Counted from the first letter of the stretch, positions 16,720 to 25,923 are shown. The stretch: 64,000 nt of DNA from Maridesulfovibrio sp. (GCF_963676065.1 NZ_OY780933.1:4163350-4227349); one strand, 5' to 3'. Program-made: numbers and translations. Notes: generated by a model not told the origin, from the sequence alone.

Positions 16720-17568
16720 TTACTTGTAAACAATGGTTCCGACATGTTCTCCGCGCAACGCGGCATGTACTGCTTCGGGTTCACGCAGCACATCAACAAT
16801 CTGAAACTGCTTGAGGGTCTTGGCATTCTTGAGAAAAGTCAGGACAGCCCGCTCGACGATGAGATCATCAAGATCCATCTCAATCAGCTCGTCAACGTGG
16901 ATACGATCATAAAACTTAAGGGTTTCACGATTCTTGGCTTTCTTAGGATCATCTTCATAAAGCCCCTTTTCATCTTTCAGATAGAGAACCGACTTGGCAC
17001 CTATATTTTCAGCCAGCAGAAATGCTCCGGAATCAGTACGGTGCGGAGGGATAGATCCAACTTCCGCCGGATGTTCAAAAAATCCATAAGGGGGAATACC
17101 GGTGGTGATAGGCAGATAGCCCAGTTGGCAATACATATTCAGCTGCTCAAGATGGTCGCCGTGACCGATCTTAACACCGCCGTGCTTAGCCAGCAGTACA
17201 GAAAGGATTTCCGCATTCTGCCATGAGACCTTATCACCGAGTTTGGAGAGCACCCCGGTAGGCATGCCCAGATCCACGCCGATATTATAAACGTGACGGG
17301 CGCGGGTTCCGCCTCCGGTCATGAGCAGTATTTTGTGTTCTTCCTTGGCCTTGACCAACTCATCGAGGATAGGCAGCAGGGCTTTGGCACCGCGGTCCAT
17401 GATGGACTGACCGCCGATCTTAAGCACGTTAACGTCCGGCTGCATGTGAAAATACTCATCCGCCTCGGTATTCCGCAGACAATCCTTACCGACAAGGGAT
17501 TCACCGAGCAGTCTGGTTTCTATATGCAAACGGCCCTTTTCACCATCTTCCTTAATTAACTTACCCAT
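16720..17568 (-). CDS. Molybdenum storage protein homologue (MosA/MosB family, amino-acid-kinase fold)
   Basis: A 282-residue member of the amino-acid-kinase fold that matches the Mo/W storage protein of Azotobacter rather than UMP kinase. Shared segments are KIGGQSIMDRG (about residue 50), GGGTRARHVYNIGVDLGMP (about 85), IPPHRTDSGAFLLAE (about 171), KDEKGLYEDDP and the terminal ALRGEHVGTI. The family stores polyoxomolybdate or polyoxotungstate in an ATP-dependent cage. Azotobacter has alpha and beta chains; here only one gene is seen, so a homomeric cage is likely. It lies 75 bp downstream of a MOT1-type transporter gene, which supports the assignment. GGAGG precedes the start. Confidence 0.85.
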   Translation of the reverse strand: MGKLIKEDGEKGRLHIETRLLGESLVGKDCLRNTEADEYFHMQPDVNVLKIGGQSIMDRGAKALLPILDELVKAKEEHKILLMTGGGTRARHVYNIGVDLGMPTGVLSKLGDKVSWQNAEILSVLLAKHGGVKIGHGDHLEQLNMYCQLGYLPITTGIPPYGFFEHPAEVGSIPPHRTDSGAFLLAENIGAKSVLYLKDEKGLYEDDPKKAKNRETLKFYDRIHVDELIEMDLDDLIVERAVLTFLKNAKTLKQFQIVDVLREPEAVHAALRGEHVGTIVYK

Positions 17569-17643
17569 AAAACCCTCCGTTTTGTTCTCGGTACCAGCGG
17601 CCCCATAAGTTTACGGTGATACATAATCATAAACTATTAACGT

Positions 17644-18837
17644 CTATTGCAACACCTTAAATTTTGATAAAATCATACTCACAACAATACCGGCTCCGAA
17701 AGCCCATGCCAGATTGGTAACCAGCGTCAGTATCAGCATCAGCGCGATAACGGCCTGAGCGGCTCTTGAGGTCATATCCCGAAGGGCCAGCACGAGTTGC
17801 AGGCCGGCGAAGACCAGCAGCACACCGAGAACTCCCATGGGGATCAGCTGCAATACTTTGATTGATTGAGCTCCGAAACCGATTGCGAGCAGTACAAATA
17901 ATCCGCCTACTATAAAATTCGAACCGCAAGTCCGTGCTCCGAAACGATAATGAGCCGCCAGCCCCCCTGCTCCGTGGCAGACAGGCATCCCGCCTATCAA
18001 AGCGGCAAATCCGTTGGCAATGCCCATGCTTACGCACAAAGCCCTATCAGTAACCCTGCGCCCTTCATCGCCAAAATATTCGTAGCTTAAATCCCGGTTG
18101 GCTATAACCGCATTCCCGAGTGTCATGGGAATCTGCGGCAGCACCAAGGCCAGCAGAGCAAAGGAAAATTCATCGGCAGTAGGGAACCCGAAAGGCATCA
18201 GTTGCGGCAGATGAAATCCGAAGCTGAGGTCAGCAAGACCCTGCCATGCCCCGAATAGTCCACCTAATAAAGCGCCGCAGCCCACAGCAACCAATCCCGC
18301 TGGAATTTTTTTGTTATTGATCAGTTTCAGGGAGATAAGCCCAAAAACTATGCCGAACAAAGCGCTGAGCGGAAGCGGACCCAATGACTGAACACTCAGA
18401 AAAGGCTCCACCTTTCCCAGACTTTTCTGTAAACCGCTGATCCCGACGACAAGAAACAACCCTTTTTTGATCAGCAGAATACCGGTGGAGACCTGTACTC
18501 CGCGAATAACCGGCAGTGGAATCAAACGGGCAGCCTTTTTGACCAGCCCGCTGGAACCGAGAAAAAACAGGAAAACGGCTATAATGTACCCGGCTCCGTT
18601 AATTACCGCGGGACTGAGTGATTGTGAGATGGCGTAGGCCGCTACGACTTTCATGGGCTGCACCGCAATGGGCACACGGTAATACATTCCACCGAAAATA
18701 TAGAAAAAACCCACAGTAAGAAAAACCCCGGTAGCGGAGAGTCCGTTGACCATGATCATGGCAAAGGCAAGAGGCAGCAAAGCTCCCAAGTCACCTACAG
18801 CTCCGGCCCATTCCATCCTGTTAAAACTGATATGCAC
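17644..18837 (-). CDS. MOT1-type molybdate transporter (SulP-related)
   Basis: A 397-residue polytopic membrane protein with 10-12 segments. The MOT1 signatures are GAVGDLGALLPLAFAM near residue 12 and AVQPMKVVAAYAIS near 60, with a repeated-half GGMPVCHGAGGLAAHYRFG near 280. MOT1 proteins import molybdate with high affinity. There is no STAS domain, as usual for MOT1 and unlike sulfate SulP carriers. The start is GTG 18837 with AGGAG five bases upstream. It is first in a two-gene unit with the storage protein, arguing for molybdate or tungstate as substrate over sulfate. Confidence 0.83.
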   Translation of the reverse strand: MHISFNRMEWAGAVGDLGALLPLAFAMIMVNGLSATGVFLTVGFFYIFGGMYYRVPIAVQPMKVVAAYAISQSLSPAVINGAGYIIAVFLFFLGSSGLVKKAARLIPLPVIRGVQVSTGILLIKKGLFLVVGISGLQKSLGKVEPFLSVQSLGPLPLSALFGIVFGLISLKLINNKKIPAGLVAVGCGALLGGLFGAWQGLADLSFGFHLPQLMPFGFPTADEFSFALLALVLPQIPMTLGNAVIANRDLSYEYFGDEGRRVTDRALCVSMGIANGFAALIGGMPVCHGAGGLAAHYRFGARTCGSNFIVGGLFVLLAIGFGAQSIKVLQLIPMGVLGVLLVFAGLQLVLALRDMTSRAAQAVIALMLILTLVTNLAWAFGAGIVVSMILSKFKVLQ

Positions 18838-18955
18838 TGCAACTCCTGTATTTGGTTCAGCTCAGAAGATGATACTATATTACGTAAGAAATCCACAACC
18901 TTTTTTAAAGCTGACAATGCGGATATAATTAATTTTTTTCAGGACAGCATAAGAA

Positions 18956-18988
18956 GACTCCCGAAAAGAACTACGCTGATCGGGAGTC
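18956..18988 (-). terminator. Probable terminator of the peroxiredoxin gene
   Basis: Stem GACTCCCG/CGGGAGTC (18956-18963 with 18981-18988), 17-nt loop; the minus-strand T-tract is interrupted, so termination may be weak. Confidence 0.5.
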
Positions 18989-19011
18989 GTTTATCAATAC
19001 TTTCGATAGGA

Positions 19012-19737
19012 CTAATCTTCAAAGGCCATGGATACTTTCCAGGCTTCCCAAACCTTGCCCACCAGTTCCGGTCCGGGTTTGAGAACAGTCTTACCGGGTT
19101 TCCAGCCCGAGGGGCAAACCTCTGCAGCACCGGTTTTCCTTACATGCTGGTAAGCCTGAATCTGACGCAGGGTTTCAGAGACGTTGCGGCCCACAGGCGG
19201 TGTCAGCACTTCATACCCCACAATCACGCCGTCAGGATCGATGAGGAAGCGTCCTCTGATATCAACTCCGGCGTCTTCATCATACACACCGTAAAGCTCG
19301 CCCACTTTACCGCCACCGTCAGAAAGCATGGGGAACGGCACTTTTCCGGCGCTGATCATTTTTGAGAGTTCGTCCTGTTCCCAGACCTTGTGGACAAAAA
19401 CGCTGTCCGTACTCATGGAAAGAACCTGAACACCTAGAGCTTTGAATTCAGCATATTTTTCGGCGACCGCCGAAACTTCGGTAGCTCAGACAAAGGTGAA
19501 GTCACCGGGGTAGAAACATAGAACCACCCACTGGCCCGCGTAATCTGAAAGTTTAACTTCTTTAAATCCACCATCCTGATAAGCCATGGCGCTAAAATCA
19601 GGTGCTTTCTGTCCTGCTTTAATCATGTTTCCTGCTCCTTCGATGGTTTCGGAGGTTTCATTATCAACTTCAGGCTGCACTTCTCCGGCGCTACTGCCGG
19701 AGGGCTTTGAACAGCCGACTAGTTGTGATTTTACCAT
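19012..19737 (-). CDS. Selenocysteine-containing typical 2-Cys peroxiredoxin
   Basis: Two open segments (19737-19489 and 19485-19012) lie in the same frame, separated by a single TGA at 19486-19488. Read through, the peroxidatic motif is PGDFTFV-Sec-ATEVSAV, with Sec84 where AhpC/Prx1 proteins have the peroxidatic Cys. Conserved Thr81 and Arg184 and the resolving Cys208 ([10 protein letters not shown]) are present. A SECIS-like hairpin follows the UGA. The enzyme would reduce hydroperoxides. From ATG 19737 (GGAGG nine bases upstream) the product is 241 residues with a polar N-terminal extension; ATG 19626 (AAGGAG) would give the usual 204 residues. A nonsense pseudogene is unlikely because the frame stays intact throughout. 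Confidence 0.88.
19458..19475 (-). promoter_or_regulatory. Bacterial SECIS-like hairpin for peroxiredoxin UGA
   Basis: TTTCGGC-GGTC-GCCGAAA, a 7-bp perfect stem with a GGUC loop, inside the coding sequence. The loop starts 17 nt after the UGA; in E. coli fdhF a GGUCU loop starts about 18 nt after its UGA. Such a loop is the SelB recognition feature. Confidence 0.78.
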
Positions 19738-19890
19738 TATTTAATTCCTCCATTTTTACTTACACATATCAACACAACCGATAGATTGAAAGAGATTTAA
19801 TTAAAAATTGCTATAACACATAGTTTATTGCAACTGTAGGCAATGTACGGACGGTCTCTTAGGCATTGCGAAACACAAAATTGCCCACAA

Positions 19891-19930
19891 AAAAAGGGCC
19901 TTGCGTATAAACGCAAGGCCCTTAAAATTT
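19891..19930 (-). terminator. Strong terminator after the 91-residue gene
   Basis: Arms AAGGGCCTTGCGT and ACGCAAGGCCCTT (19894-19906 with 19911-19923) with T-rich flank on the minus strand. Confidence 0.85.
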
Positions 19931-19943
19931 TTTTGATTCGGAT

Positions 19944-20219
19944 TTACCAGGGCATTGGATCGGGAAGGATGACCTCATCAGAATAGTCGTATTGATCAAA
20001 CTGTTCCGAGAACCAGTCAAAAAACTCGAAGTAGGGAAAAATCTTACGCCCTGCTTCAACCTTATCCAAGGCCTTCTCACCTGAAACATCAATTACCTTG
20101 GAGTCAAGAGCCATGATGGGCACTAAATCTTCAGGGCAGACATAGGCTACGTTGCCTACCACATAATACCTGATATCATTGTTTTTATAAGTAACTTTTT
20201 TCACCGTTGTTTTGCTCAT
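19944..20219 (-). CDS. Small hypothetical protein
   Basis: 91 residues from MSKTTVKKVTYKNNDIRYYV, acidic and aromatic at the C-terminus (FFDWFSEQFDQYDYSDE). No signal peptide, metal motif or family that I recognise. The single Cys sits in AYVCPEDL. I chose ATG 20219, which has GAGG five bases upstream, over the in-frame ATG at 20234. It lies between the two selenoprotein genes with its own terminator. Confidence 0.6.
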   Translation of the reverse strand: MSKTTVKKVTYKNNDIRYYVVGNVAYVCPEDLVPIMALDSKVIDVSGEKALDKVEAGRKIFPYFEFFDWFSEQFDQYDYSDEVILPDPMPW

Positions 20220-20320
20220 ATACACCTCACGCATAATCTAAATTTGATTCAAGAGGTCATAAATCAAATAAGAACTGCGCACAACCGAGCATACCGGCAC
20301 ATTAGGCAGACCCGCCCGGC

Positions 20321-20794
20321 TTACAATTTGCGCTGAGTGTAATCTCTGAAATCGGTTTCCTTACGCTGGAATTCACCTTCAAAGAATTGTGAAGATATCA
20401 GGAATTCCGCGGTGGAGCGGTTACTGGCGGTCGGAATATTGTAAAGCACAGCCAAACGCAGCAGCGCTTTCACATCAACATCATGCGGCTGGGGCTGCAT
20501 GGGGTCCCAGAAGAAAATCAGCACATCAATCTTGCCTTCGGAAATCATGGCTCCAAGCTGCTGGTCTCCCCCTAACGGACCGGATTTCAATTTATTCACC
20601 GGTTTGAAATCGTATCCGTCTTCACTCATCTGAGCCACCCTGGCCTTAATCATATCCTCTACCAATCCACCGGTAGTTCCGGTTGCCACCAGGTTATGGC
20701 GACGAAGAATGTTATGATTACAATCCACAAAATCGAGCAATTCGCTTTTACAATTATCATGCGCAACAACTGCTATATTTTTCATCAGGCTCAT
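20321..20794 (-). CDS. mgsA: Methylglyoxal synthase
   Basis: 157 residues, the family's usual length. It converts dihydroxyacetone phosphate to methylglyoxal plus phosphate. Hallmarks are [13 protein letters not shown] at the N-terminus, [10 protein letters not shown] (phosphate binding, about residue 37), [13 protein letters not shown] with catalytic Asp (about 70-80), and [25 protein letters not shown] lies seven bases before ATG 20794. It is transcribed in the same direction as its neighbours, and no clear terminator follows. Confidence 0.95.
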   Translation of the reverse strand: MSLMKNIAVVAHDNCKSELLDFVDCNHNILRRHNLVATGTTGGLVEDMIKARVAQMSEDGYDFKPVNKLKSGPLGGDQQLGAMISEGKIDVLIFFWDPMQPQPHDVDVKALLRLAVLYNIPTASNRSTAEFLISSQFFEGEFQRKETDFRDYTQRKL

Positions 20795-20892
20795 GTTTTC
20801 ATCCTCATAAAGTTTAATAAGTCAACTGCACTATGACACGGGGCTGGATGAATGTCACTTCGCCGGTGCGACGAACAGGAAACGAATGGACA

Positions 20893-20921
20893 TAAAAAAG
20901 GCTGCCTAAAATCAGCAGCCC
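20893..20921 (-). terminator. Terminator of the ArsC-like selenoprotein gene
   Basis: Stem GGCTGC/GCAGCC (20900-20905 with 20915-20920) followed on the minus strand by six Ts. Confidence 0.75.
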
Positions 20922-20947
20922 CGGTATTACACGATAGAAATACAAAT

Positions 20948-21295
20948 CTAAAAATGCTCTTCCCATTCCTTTTGCTTAAAACCGATAAGTACAAAATCAA
21001 CAGCCACAAGCACAGGACGTTTACAGAGCATTCCGTCACCGGAAATCAGTTCAAAGAGCTCAACATCAGACATAGAATCGATGCGCTCTTTCAAGCCCAT
21101 TTCCTTGTATTTTTTGCCGTTGGTGTTCACAAATTTCTTTTTATCTACCCCTGCAATTTTCTGCCATGCGAGGAATTCCTCTTTCGTCGGGGTCTCTTTT
21201 ACAATATGGCGGATTGTGAATTCCACCCCTCTTTCTTCAAGCCAAGCCTTGGCTTTTCGGGAGGTTGTTCAACTGGGATAGTGTAGTAAAATCAT
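20948..21295 (-). CDS. Selenocysteine-containing ArsC/Spx-family thioredoxin-fold protein
   Basis: The ORF from 21226 lacks the start of the ArsC/Spx fold. Extending upstream gives MILLHYPS-Sec-TTSRKAKAWLEERGVEFT from ATG 21295 (GGAG nine bases before), in frame through one TGA at 21269-21271. Sec9 falls exactly on the active-site Cys of the YPSCTTCRKA motif, and the second Cys is Ser12, giving a UXXS site. The product is 115 residues, the normal family length, ending with a KRPVLVAVDFVLIGF strand. A SECIS-like hairpin follows. Family members reduce arsenate or act as thiol oxidoreductases; the substrate here is unknown. Confidence 0.85.
21239..21255 (-). promoter_or_regulatory. SECIS-like hairpin for the ArsC-like UGA
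   Basis: AAGCCA-AGGCT-TGGCTT, a 6-bp perfect stem whose loop has GG about 20 nt after the UGA. It resembles the bacterial SECIS pattern and matches the peroxiredoxin element in placement. Confidence 0.68.
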
Positions 21296-21387
21296 ATTTT
21301 TCATCTCCATCTGACGGTTGCACACATTTCAGATTACCGGAGATATTATTATCACAAATAGAAAACAGTCACAATCATAGAAAAACC

Positions 21388-22128
21388 TTAAAAAGAGTGA
21401 AATTCACGGCAGGCAGCCAGTTCCCGTTTAAGTTGGCTTTCATACTCAGGACCCAGCCGGGCGGTCATGTACTTCTGCTGGACCTCGGCGGCAGTGGATA
21501 AAAATCCTTCCACTTTCTTTGCTGTGCTGTGATAGATATGGCGGACAGTGACCTGATGGTCGACCACAACCGGAAATCCGGCTCGATGCAAAGCCAGTGA
21601 ATTCCAGACATCCACCCCGTAACCGTAGATGTTGCCGTCATAATCAAGCCCGCCGATCCGGCTTAGGCAATCGATGTTGAATAATGGCGAGATGCCGTCA
21701 ATATACGGTACGAGGGAATACTGCACCTCCGGTTTTTCCACCATGTGGGGATGATACGGACTGCGGTGGGTTGCCGGGGAATAAACTCCGATCGGACCTA
21801 TTTTCGCGTCCAGAAATTCTAGACGTTTCCATGCCTTGAGAATGTGCGGAGGTTTGGAGCCGAACCAGATATCATTATTCAAAAACCAGAGATGGGTATA
21901 GCCACGGTTTTCAAATTCCCGCAAACAATAGTCCAGCGCCCCGGCCCAATAGAGATTTTGATCCAGCCTGCGCCAGGAACCGGGAAAGGGAATCGGTGCG
22001 CAATTATCAAGAACAAAAATATGCTCCACCCAGCCCGGATCAGAAAGTTCAAGCTGTTCTTTTACCCTCACCGTCAGGGCCGGATCGCCATAATGAAGGA
22101 TAACTATCGCCAAACGTCTGTCTGCCAC
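21388..22128 (-). CDS. Family 2 glycosyltransferase
   Basis: 246 residues of GT-A fold: RRLAIVILHYGDPALTV start, WAGALDYCL, and the divalent-metal motif in THLWFLNNDIWFG (N-N-D in place of DXD). The acceptor half contains DGISPLFNIDCLSRIGGLD and YGYGVDVWNSLALHRAGF, as in rhamnosyl-type GT2 enzymes. An upstream ATG at 22149 exists, but GTG 22128 has a perfect AAGGAG six bases before it and starts the fold, so I prefer it. Divergent from another glycosyltransferase, it probably acts on a surface glycan or flagellin; that is inference. Confidence 0.82.
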   Translation of the reverse strand: MADRRLAIVILHYGDPALTVRVKEQLELSDPGWVEHIFVLDNCAPIPFPGSWRRLDQNLYWAGALDYCLREFENRGYTHLWFLNNDIWFGSKPPHILKAWKRLEFLDAKIGPIGVYSPATHRSPYHPHMVEKPEVQYSLVPYIDGISPLFNIDCLSRIGGLDYDGNIYGYGVDVWNSLALHRAGFPVVVDHQVTVRHIYHSTAKKVEGFLSTAAEVQQKYMTARLGPEYESQLKRELAACREFHSF

Positions 22129-22210
22129 GGCAAACTCCTTGCAATGCATAAGGATTAACTAGTAAAGGAACACTCTAGAAGCAATTAACAAATCCATCAA
22201 GGGCAGCATT

Positions 22211-23857
22211 ATGGAAACAATCTGGAACATCCTTTCGCGCGAACTCGCGATGAAATTTCTGGCCGGGGGAGTTGGCCGAACCCATCTGACCTCTATCGGG
22301 TACCAGTGCATCGAACTGAGCAAAAGCGATCCTGCCCAACGCGATTTATACATCCGGCTGGCCTTCGAAACCCTGCTTTCCGCATGGTGCCATGACCCAC
22401 TGAATCTGCAAAGTACAGAACTGCAACGTAATCTCATGGGTCAGGACGGTCCGGATTCGCCCATGGGCAAAATGTTGAACCGAATTATAGAAAATTCCCG
22501 AGACAAAAATTTTACGGATCTGGAAAAACGCCTGCACGCCCTGATGAGTAGGGAACGTTTTGGGCCGGCGGCCGAAGTGCTGGCCAAATCCATTACTGAA
22601 AATCCGGGTTCCCTACCGCTGCTTAAACTTTCCACCGAGCTATTTGATGCAACCGGAGAGAAACAGTTCCTGAAAATATCTCTACAACTACTTGAAAATA
22701 TCGAGTTCCACGAGATGGAACCGCTTCGCGATTTCCTTTCCGCCAACTTAGCCTTCGGGATGGAAGATTACCCAAAAGCGGCTATCCACTACCAGACAGC
22801 TTACAACACCGGTTCTTTTCCCGAAGCCCTGCCCCGATTGGGTGAAAGCTTGCTGCGAATGGGCAACAGGGCGGAGGCGATCAGGATTTACAGACAGGAC
22901 GCGAAGGCACGCCCGTGGCGAGTCAATACCCTGCTGCGTACCGCCGATCTCATTAATGAAACCGACCAGCAAAGCTGCCCTCCACCGGGCCGGGTGGCAA
23001 TACTTATCTATAGTTTCAACAAGGCCGCAGAACTTGACGCAACCCTGCAAAGCATTTTTTCCACCCGCTACGAGAACACATTTCTGGCTGTACTTGATAA
23101 TGGCAGCACTGACGGAACATCCGAAGTCATCGACAAATGGGAAGCCGTAAGCAAAGACCGCCCGGACCTGCCCCTGACGCGCTTCGACCTGCATGTAAAT
23201 ATCGGGGCACCCGCCGCCAGGAACTGGCTGCTCTTTCATCCTTTGATGGCCGAAGCGGACTTTGCGGCATTTCTTGATGATGACGCCCTGCCTCCGGGAG
23301 ACTGGCTGCTCAAACTTGGTGCGGCAATCAAAGCATACCCCGAGGCGGGAGTCTGGGGCTGCAAAGTGGTTGATGCGCCTAACCCGCGCAGACTTCAAAG
23401 CACCGACCTGCACATCAAACAGGACTCAGGCAAATCAGGTCCGCTACTGCGCACAACCGATATTCAGCTCCAAACTATGGATTTCGGGCAGTTTGATTAT
23501 CTGCGCCCATGCGCCTCGGTTACTGGATGCTGCCACATCATACGCATGGCAGACATCAAAAAAACAGGCGGATTCGATATTCGCTTCTCCCCCTCGCAGT
23601 TTGATGATCTGGACCGGGATTTAAGACTCTGCCAAATGGGCATGATGCCGGTCTATCAGGGACATTTAAAGGTCAAACATTTAAAGCGCACCGGAGCCGC
23701 AGGAGCAACAAACCAAAAGGCCGCCGCAGTCCAGATAGGCAATCAGTCCCGGCTGGACATGAAATATTCTGCCCATGACGCCCGAAATATATGTAATGCT
23801 GATTTTGAAGCAGCATATGAAGATATATTGAAAAAAGAAGCATTGTTACTGAAATAA
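22211..23857 (+). CDS. TPR-like/GT2 glycosyltransferase fusion
   Basis: 548 residues. Residues 1 to about 250 are helical with TPR-like repeats (ALPRLGESLLRMGNRAEAIR). Residues 260-540 are a GT2 domain: RVAILIYSFNKAAELDATL, DNGSTDGTSEVIDKW, the metal site FLDDDALPPGDWL, and the acceptor segment GGFDIRFSPSQFDDLDRDL. Such TPR-GT2 proteins modify proteins or surface polysaccharides in flagellated bacteria; with two chemoreceptors nearby, flagellin glycosylation is possible but unproven. A convergent hairpin ends the gene. Confidence 0.82.
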   Translation: METIWNILSRELAMKFLAGGVGRTHLTSIGYQCIELSKSDPAQRDLYIRLAFETLLSAWCHDPLNLQSTELQRNLMGQDGPDSPMGKMLNRIIENSRDKNFTDLEKRLHALMSRERFGPAAEVLAKSITENPGSLPLLKLSTELFDATGEKQFLKISLQLLENIEFHEMEPLRDFLSANLAFGMEDYPKAAIHYQTAYNTGSFPEALPRLGESLLRMGNRAEAIRIYRQDAKARPWRVNTLLRTADLINETDQQSCPPPGRVAILIYSFNKAAELDATLQSIFSTRYENTFLAVLDNGSTDGTSEVIDKWEAVSKDRPDLPLTRFDLHVNIGAPAARNWLLFHPLMAEADFAAFLDDDALPPGDWLLKLGAAIKAYPEAGVWGCKVVDAPNPRRLQSTDLHIKQDSGKSGPLLRTTDIQLQTMDFGQFDYLRPCASVTGCCHIIRMADIKKTGGFDIRFSPSQFDDLDRDLRLCQMGMMPVYQGHLKVKHLKRTGAAGATNQKAAAVQIGNQSRLDMKYSAHDARNICNADFEAAYEDILKKEALLLK

Positions 23858-23891
23858 TAAGGTCTCCATGAAGAATCATGGAGACCTTATT
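23856..23891. terminator. Bidirectional hairpin between convergent genes
   Basis: A 16-bp inverted repeat (arms AATAAGGTCTCCATGA and complement, 23856-23871 with 23876-23891) at the 3' ends of the glycosyltransferase and chemoreceptor genes. T-tracts are short. Confidence 0.7.
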
Positions 23892-23916
23892 CGTACTGAC
23901 TTATATGCTGAGTTAA

Positions 23917-25923
23917 CTAAAACTTTTCAAAATCGCTATCATCAGCATCCATATCCAGCGAAAGTCCGCCGAACTCGGAAGATTCAGCCTTTACCGGACG
24001 TGCGGTAGGAGCCTGCACTGGAGCGCTCCCTGTATTCTTTGGTTGTGCCGATTCCTTTCTGGAGGGGGCTACCGGAAGGGCTTTAGGCTTGGAGTATGAA
24101 GAATTTCCATAGCCGCTCACCTTGAAAAAGGACATGGAATTTTCGAGCATAGCGCTCTGGGAGGAAAGCTCCTCACTGGTGGAGGCCATTTCCTCTGAGG
24201 CGGAAGCATTCTGCTGGATCACTGAATCAAGCTGAGTAATAGCCTTGCTGATCTGTTCCGCACCGGAATTCTGCTCCGTGCTGGCTGAAGCTATTTCCTG
24301 CACCAGCTCTGCAGTTTTCTGAATATTGGGAACAAGATTTTCAAGCATCTCGCCTGCTTTCTCAGCTACAGTCACCGTGGAGGAAGACAATTCACTGATT
24401 TCTCCGGCGGCATTACCGCTGCGCTCAGCCAATTTACGAACTTCGGCAGCAACTACGGCGAACCCTTTACCATGCTCCCCGGCACGGGCGGCCTCAATGG
24501 CGGCGTTCAGGGCCAGCAGGTTGGTCTGGCGGGCAATCTCCTCAATAATGGAAATCTTCTCAGCGATATTCTTCATTGCTGCAACCGCTTCAGATACAGC
24601 GGCCCCGCTTTCCTGTGCATCGGAAGATGACTTCAGGGCAATATCTTCAGTAGTCTGGGCATTTAAGGTGTTCTGTTTGATGTTGCTGGCCATTTCTTCG
24701 ATGGATGCGGAAACTTCTTCAATGGATGCAGCCTGTTCGGTTGCCCCCTGAGAAAGGCCTTCTGCTGAAGCGGAAAGTTCGGTACTTCCGGAAGCGACAT
24801 TCCCGGCTCCGGCGCGCACATCGGAGACAACCTGAGTAAGCTGTTCGGCCATATCCCGCATATTGCCATAAACACCGATGGCTGGCTCGGCGAATTTGAG
24901 GTCAAGATCCCCACCTGCGATACTGCGGGCTACATCTGCGATTTCCGCAGGATCACTGCCGAGCTGTTTATTTACGGTTCTGATAATGAATCCGGCAGTA
25001 ACGATACCTACGGCGAGAGCAATTAAACTAATAATCACCGCAATCATAATAGCCTGTTTATTGGCGGCCTGCAGTTTCGGTCCCAACTCATTCTGTTCCG
25101 TCATCACTGAAAGTTTTACATCCTCAACTCCCTGAGCGATTGCCGGACCGAGTTTATCCAGATGTCCTTCAACTATATCATTGCGGGTAAATATAACTTT
25201 AGTCAGACTTTTAAAGGCTGCCGCATACTTTTTCTGCAGGTCAATAACCTCACTCAGTAAACGCCGTCTTTCCTGATTTCGTAGATTAAGGTCCAACTCA
25301 GCGAGCAGCTTACCCAAAGCTTCCATCTCAATGCCTACCCTATCTAACGAGGACTGCGCATTATCTTCCAAAAATTTAACCACATAAAGGCGGGCAAGCA
25401 GCAGGTTGCGCATGGCGTAGCCGCTTTTTACCACCGCAATCATATTGTTATCGCGCTCGGAGGTGCGCAGGATACGAGTCAACGTTTTTTCCATTTGCGG
25501 ACCTACTACATTAAGAACATTATCTACGTAATTATTTCGTTCGTCCCTTATTTTTCTTATTTGATTGAAATACTCTCCGTAATCTTTAACCTTTTTATCA
25601 ACATCAGTTATAAGATCAGTCCGCTCAGGATCATTGATATCAGCAATAGCCTCATCCAAAAACTCACGCATTTTGCTGAAGTAATCATCAAACTGTTTTA
25701 AATCACGATCACTCCCGGTAAGGATGAAGTCTTTAACATTCATGCGCACCATGAGCATATTCGCCTGAAGCCTTCCACTCAAATTGGTAATCTTTGCCAA
25801 TCCTCTGTATTGCGTAAACCCTTCACTGGAATCATCAAGAGCCTTGAACGAAATTACAGCCAGTATAAGCAATAAACCAAGAACAGAACCAAAACCGAGC
25901 ATCAATTTAGCCGATAACTTCAT
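23917..25923 (-). CDS. Methyl-accepting chemotaxis protein with helical sensor
   Basis: 668 residues from [22 protein letters not shown] lies just upstream of ATG 25923, whereas the in-frame start at 25959 has none. TM1 about 8-28, a long helical periplasmic sensor to about 285, TM2 about 290-313, HAMP, then the MCP signalling domain with tip [18 protein letters not shown] near 470. The C-terminus is a Pro/Ala-rich linker and an acidic [10 protein letters not shown] tail. Its sensor resembles that of the receptor at 7826 (both have AKDFM or VKDFI, and TNLSGR-type starts), suggesting duplicated receptors with divergent ligands. No PAS domain here. Confidence 0.92.
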   Translation of the reverse strand: MKLSAKLMLGFGSVLGLLLILAVISFKALDDSSEGFTQYRGLAKITNLSGRLQANMLMVRMNVKDFILTGSDRDLKQFDDYFSKMREFLDEAIADINDPERTDLITDVDKKVKDYGEYFNQIRKIRDERNNYVDNVLNVVGPQMEKTLTRILRTSERDNNMIAVVKSGYAMRNLLLARLYVVKFLEDNAQSSLDRVGIEMEALGKLLAELDLNLRNQERRRLLSEVIDLQKKYAAAFKSLTKVIFTRNDIVEGHLDKLGPAIAQGVEDVKLSVMTEQNELGPKLQAANKQAIMIAVIISLIALAVGIVTAGFIIRTVNKQLGSDPAEIADVARSIAGGDLDLKFAEPAIGVYGNMRDMAEQLTQVVSDVRAGAGNVASGSTELSASAEGLSQGATEQAASIEEVSASIEEMASNIKQNTLNAQTTEDIALKSSSDAQESGAAVSEAVAAMKNIAEKISIIEEIARQTNLLALNAAIEAARAGEHGKGFAVVAAEVRKLAERSGNAAGEISELSSSTVTVAEKAGEMLENLVPNIQKTAELVQEIASASTEQNSGAEQISKAITQLDSVIQQNASASEEMASTSEELSSQSAMLENSMSFFKVSGYGNSSYSKPKALPVAPSRKESAQPKNTGSAPVQAPTARPVKAESSEFGGLSLDMDADDSDFEKF

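Noticed and set aside
19012..19737. Peroxiredoxin split by TGA as a pseudogene
   Set aside because: Frame stays intact on both sides, the TGA sits exactly at the catalytic Cys, and a SECIS-like hairpin follows; decay would not do this twice within 2.3 kb.
22748..23413. 221-codon minus-strand ORF in the glycosyltransferase gene
   Set aside because: Antisense of an assigned gene; low-complexity composition.
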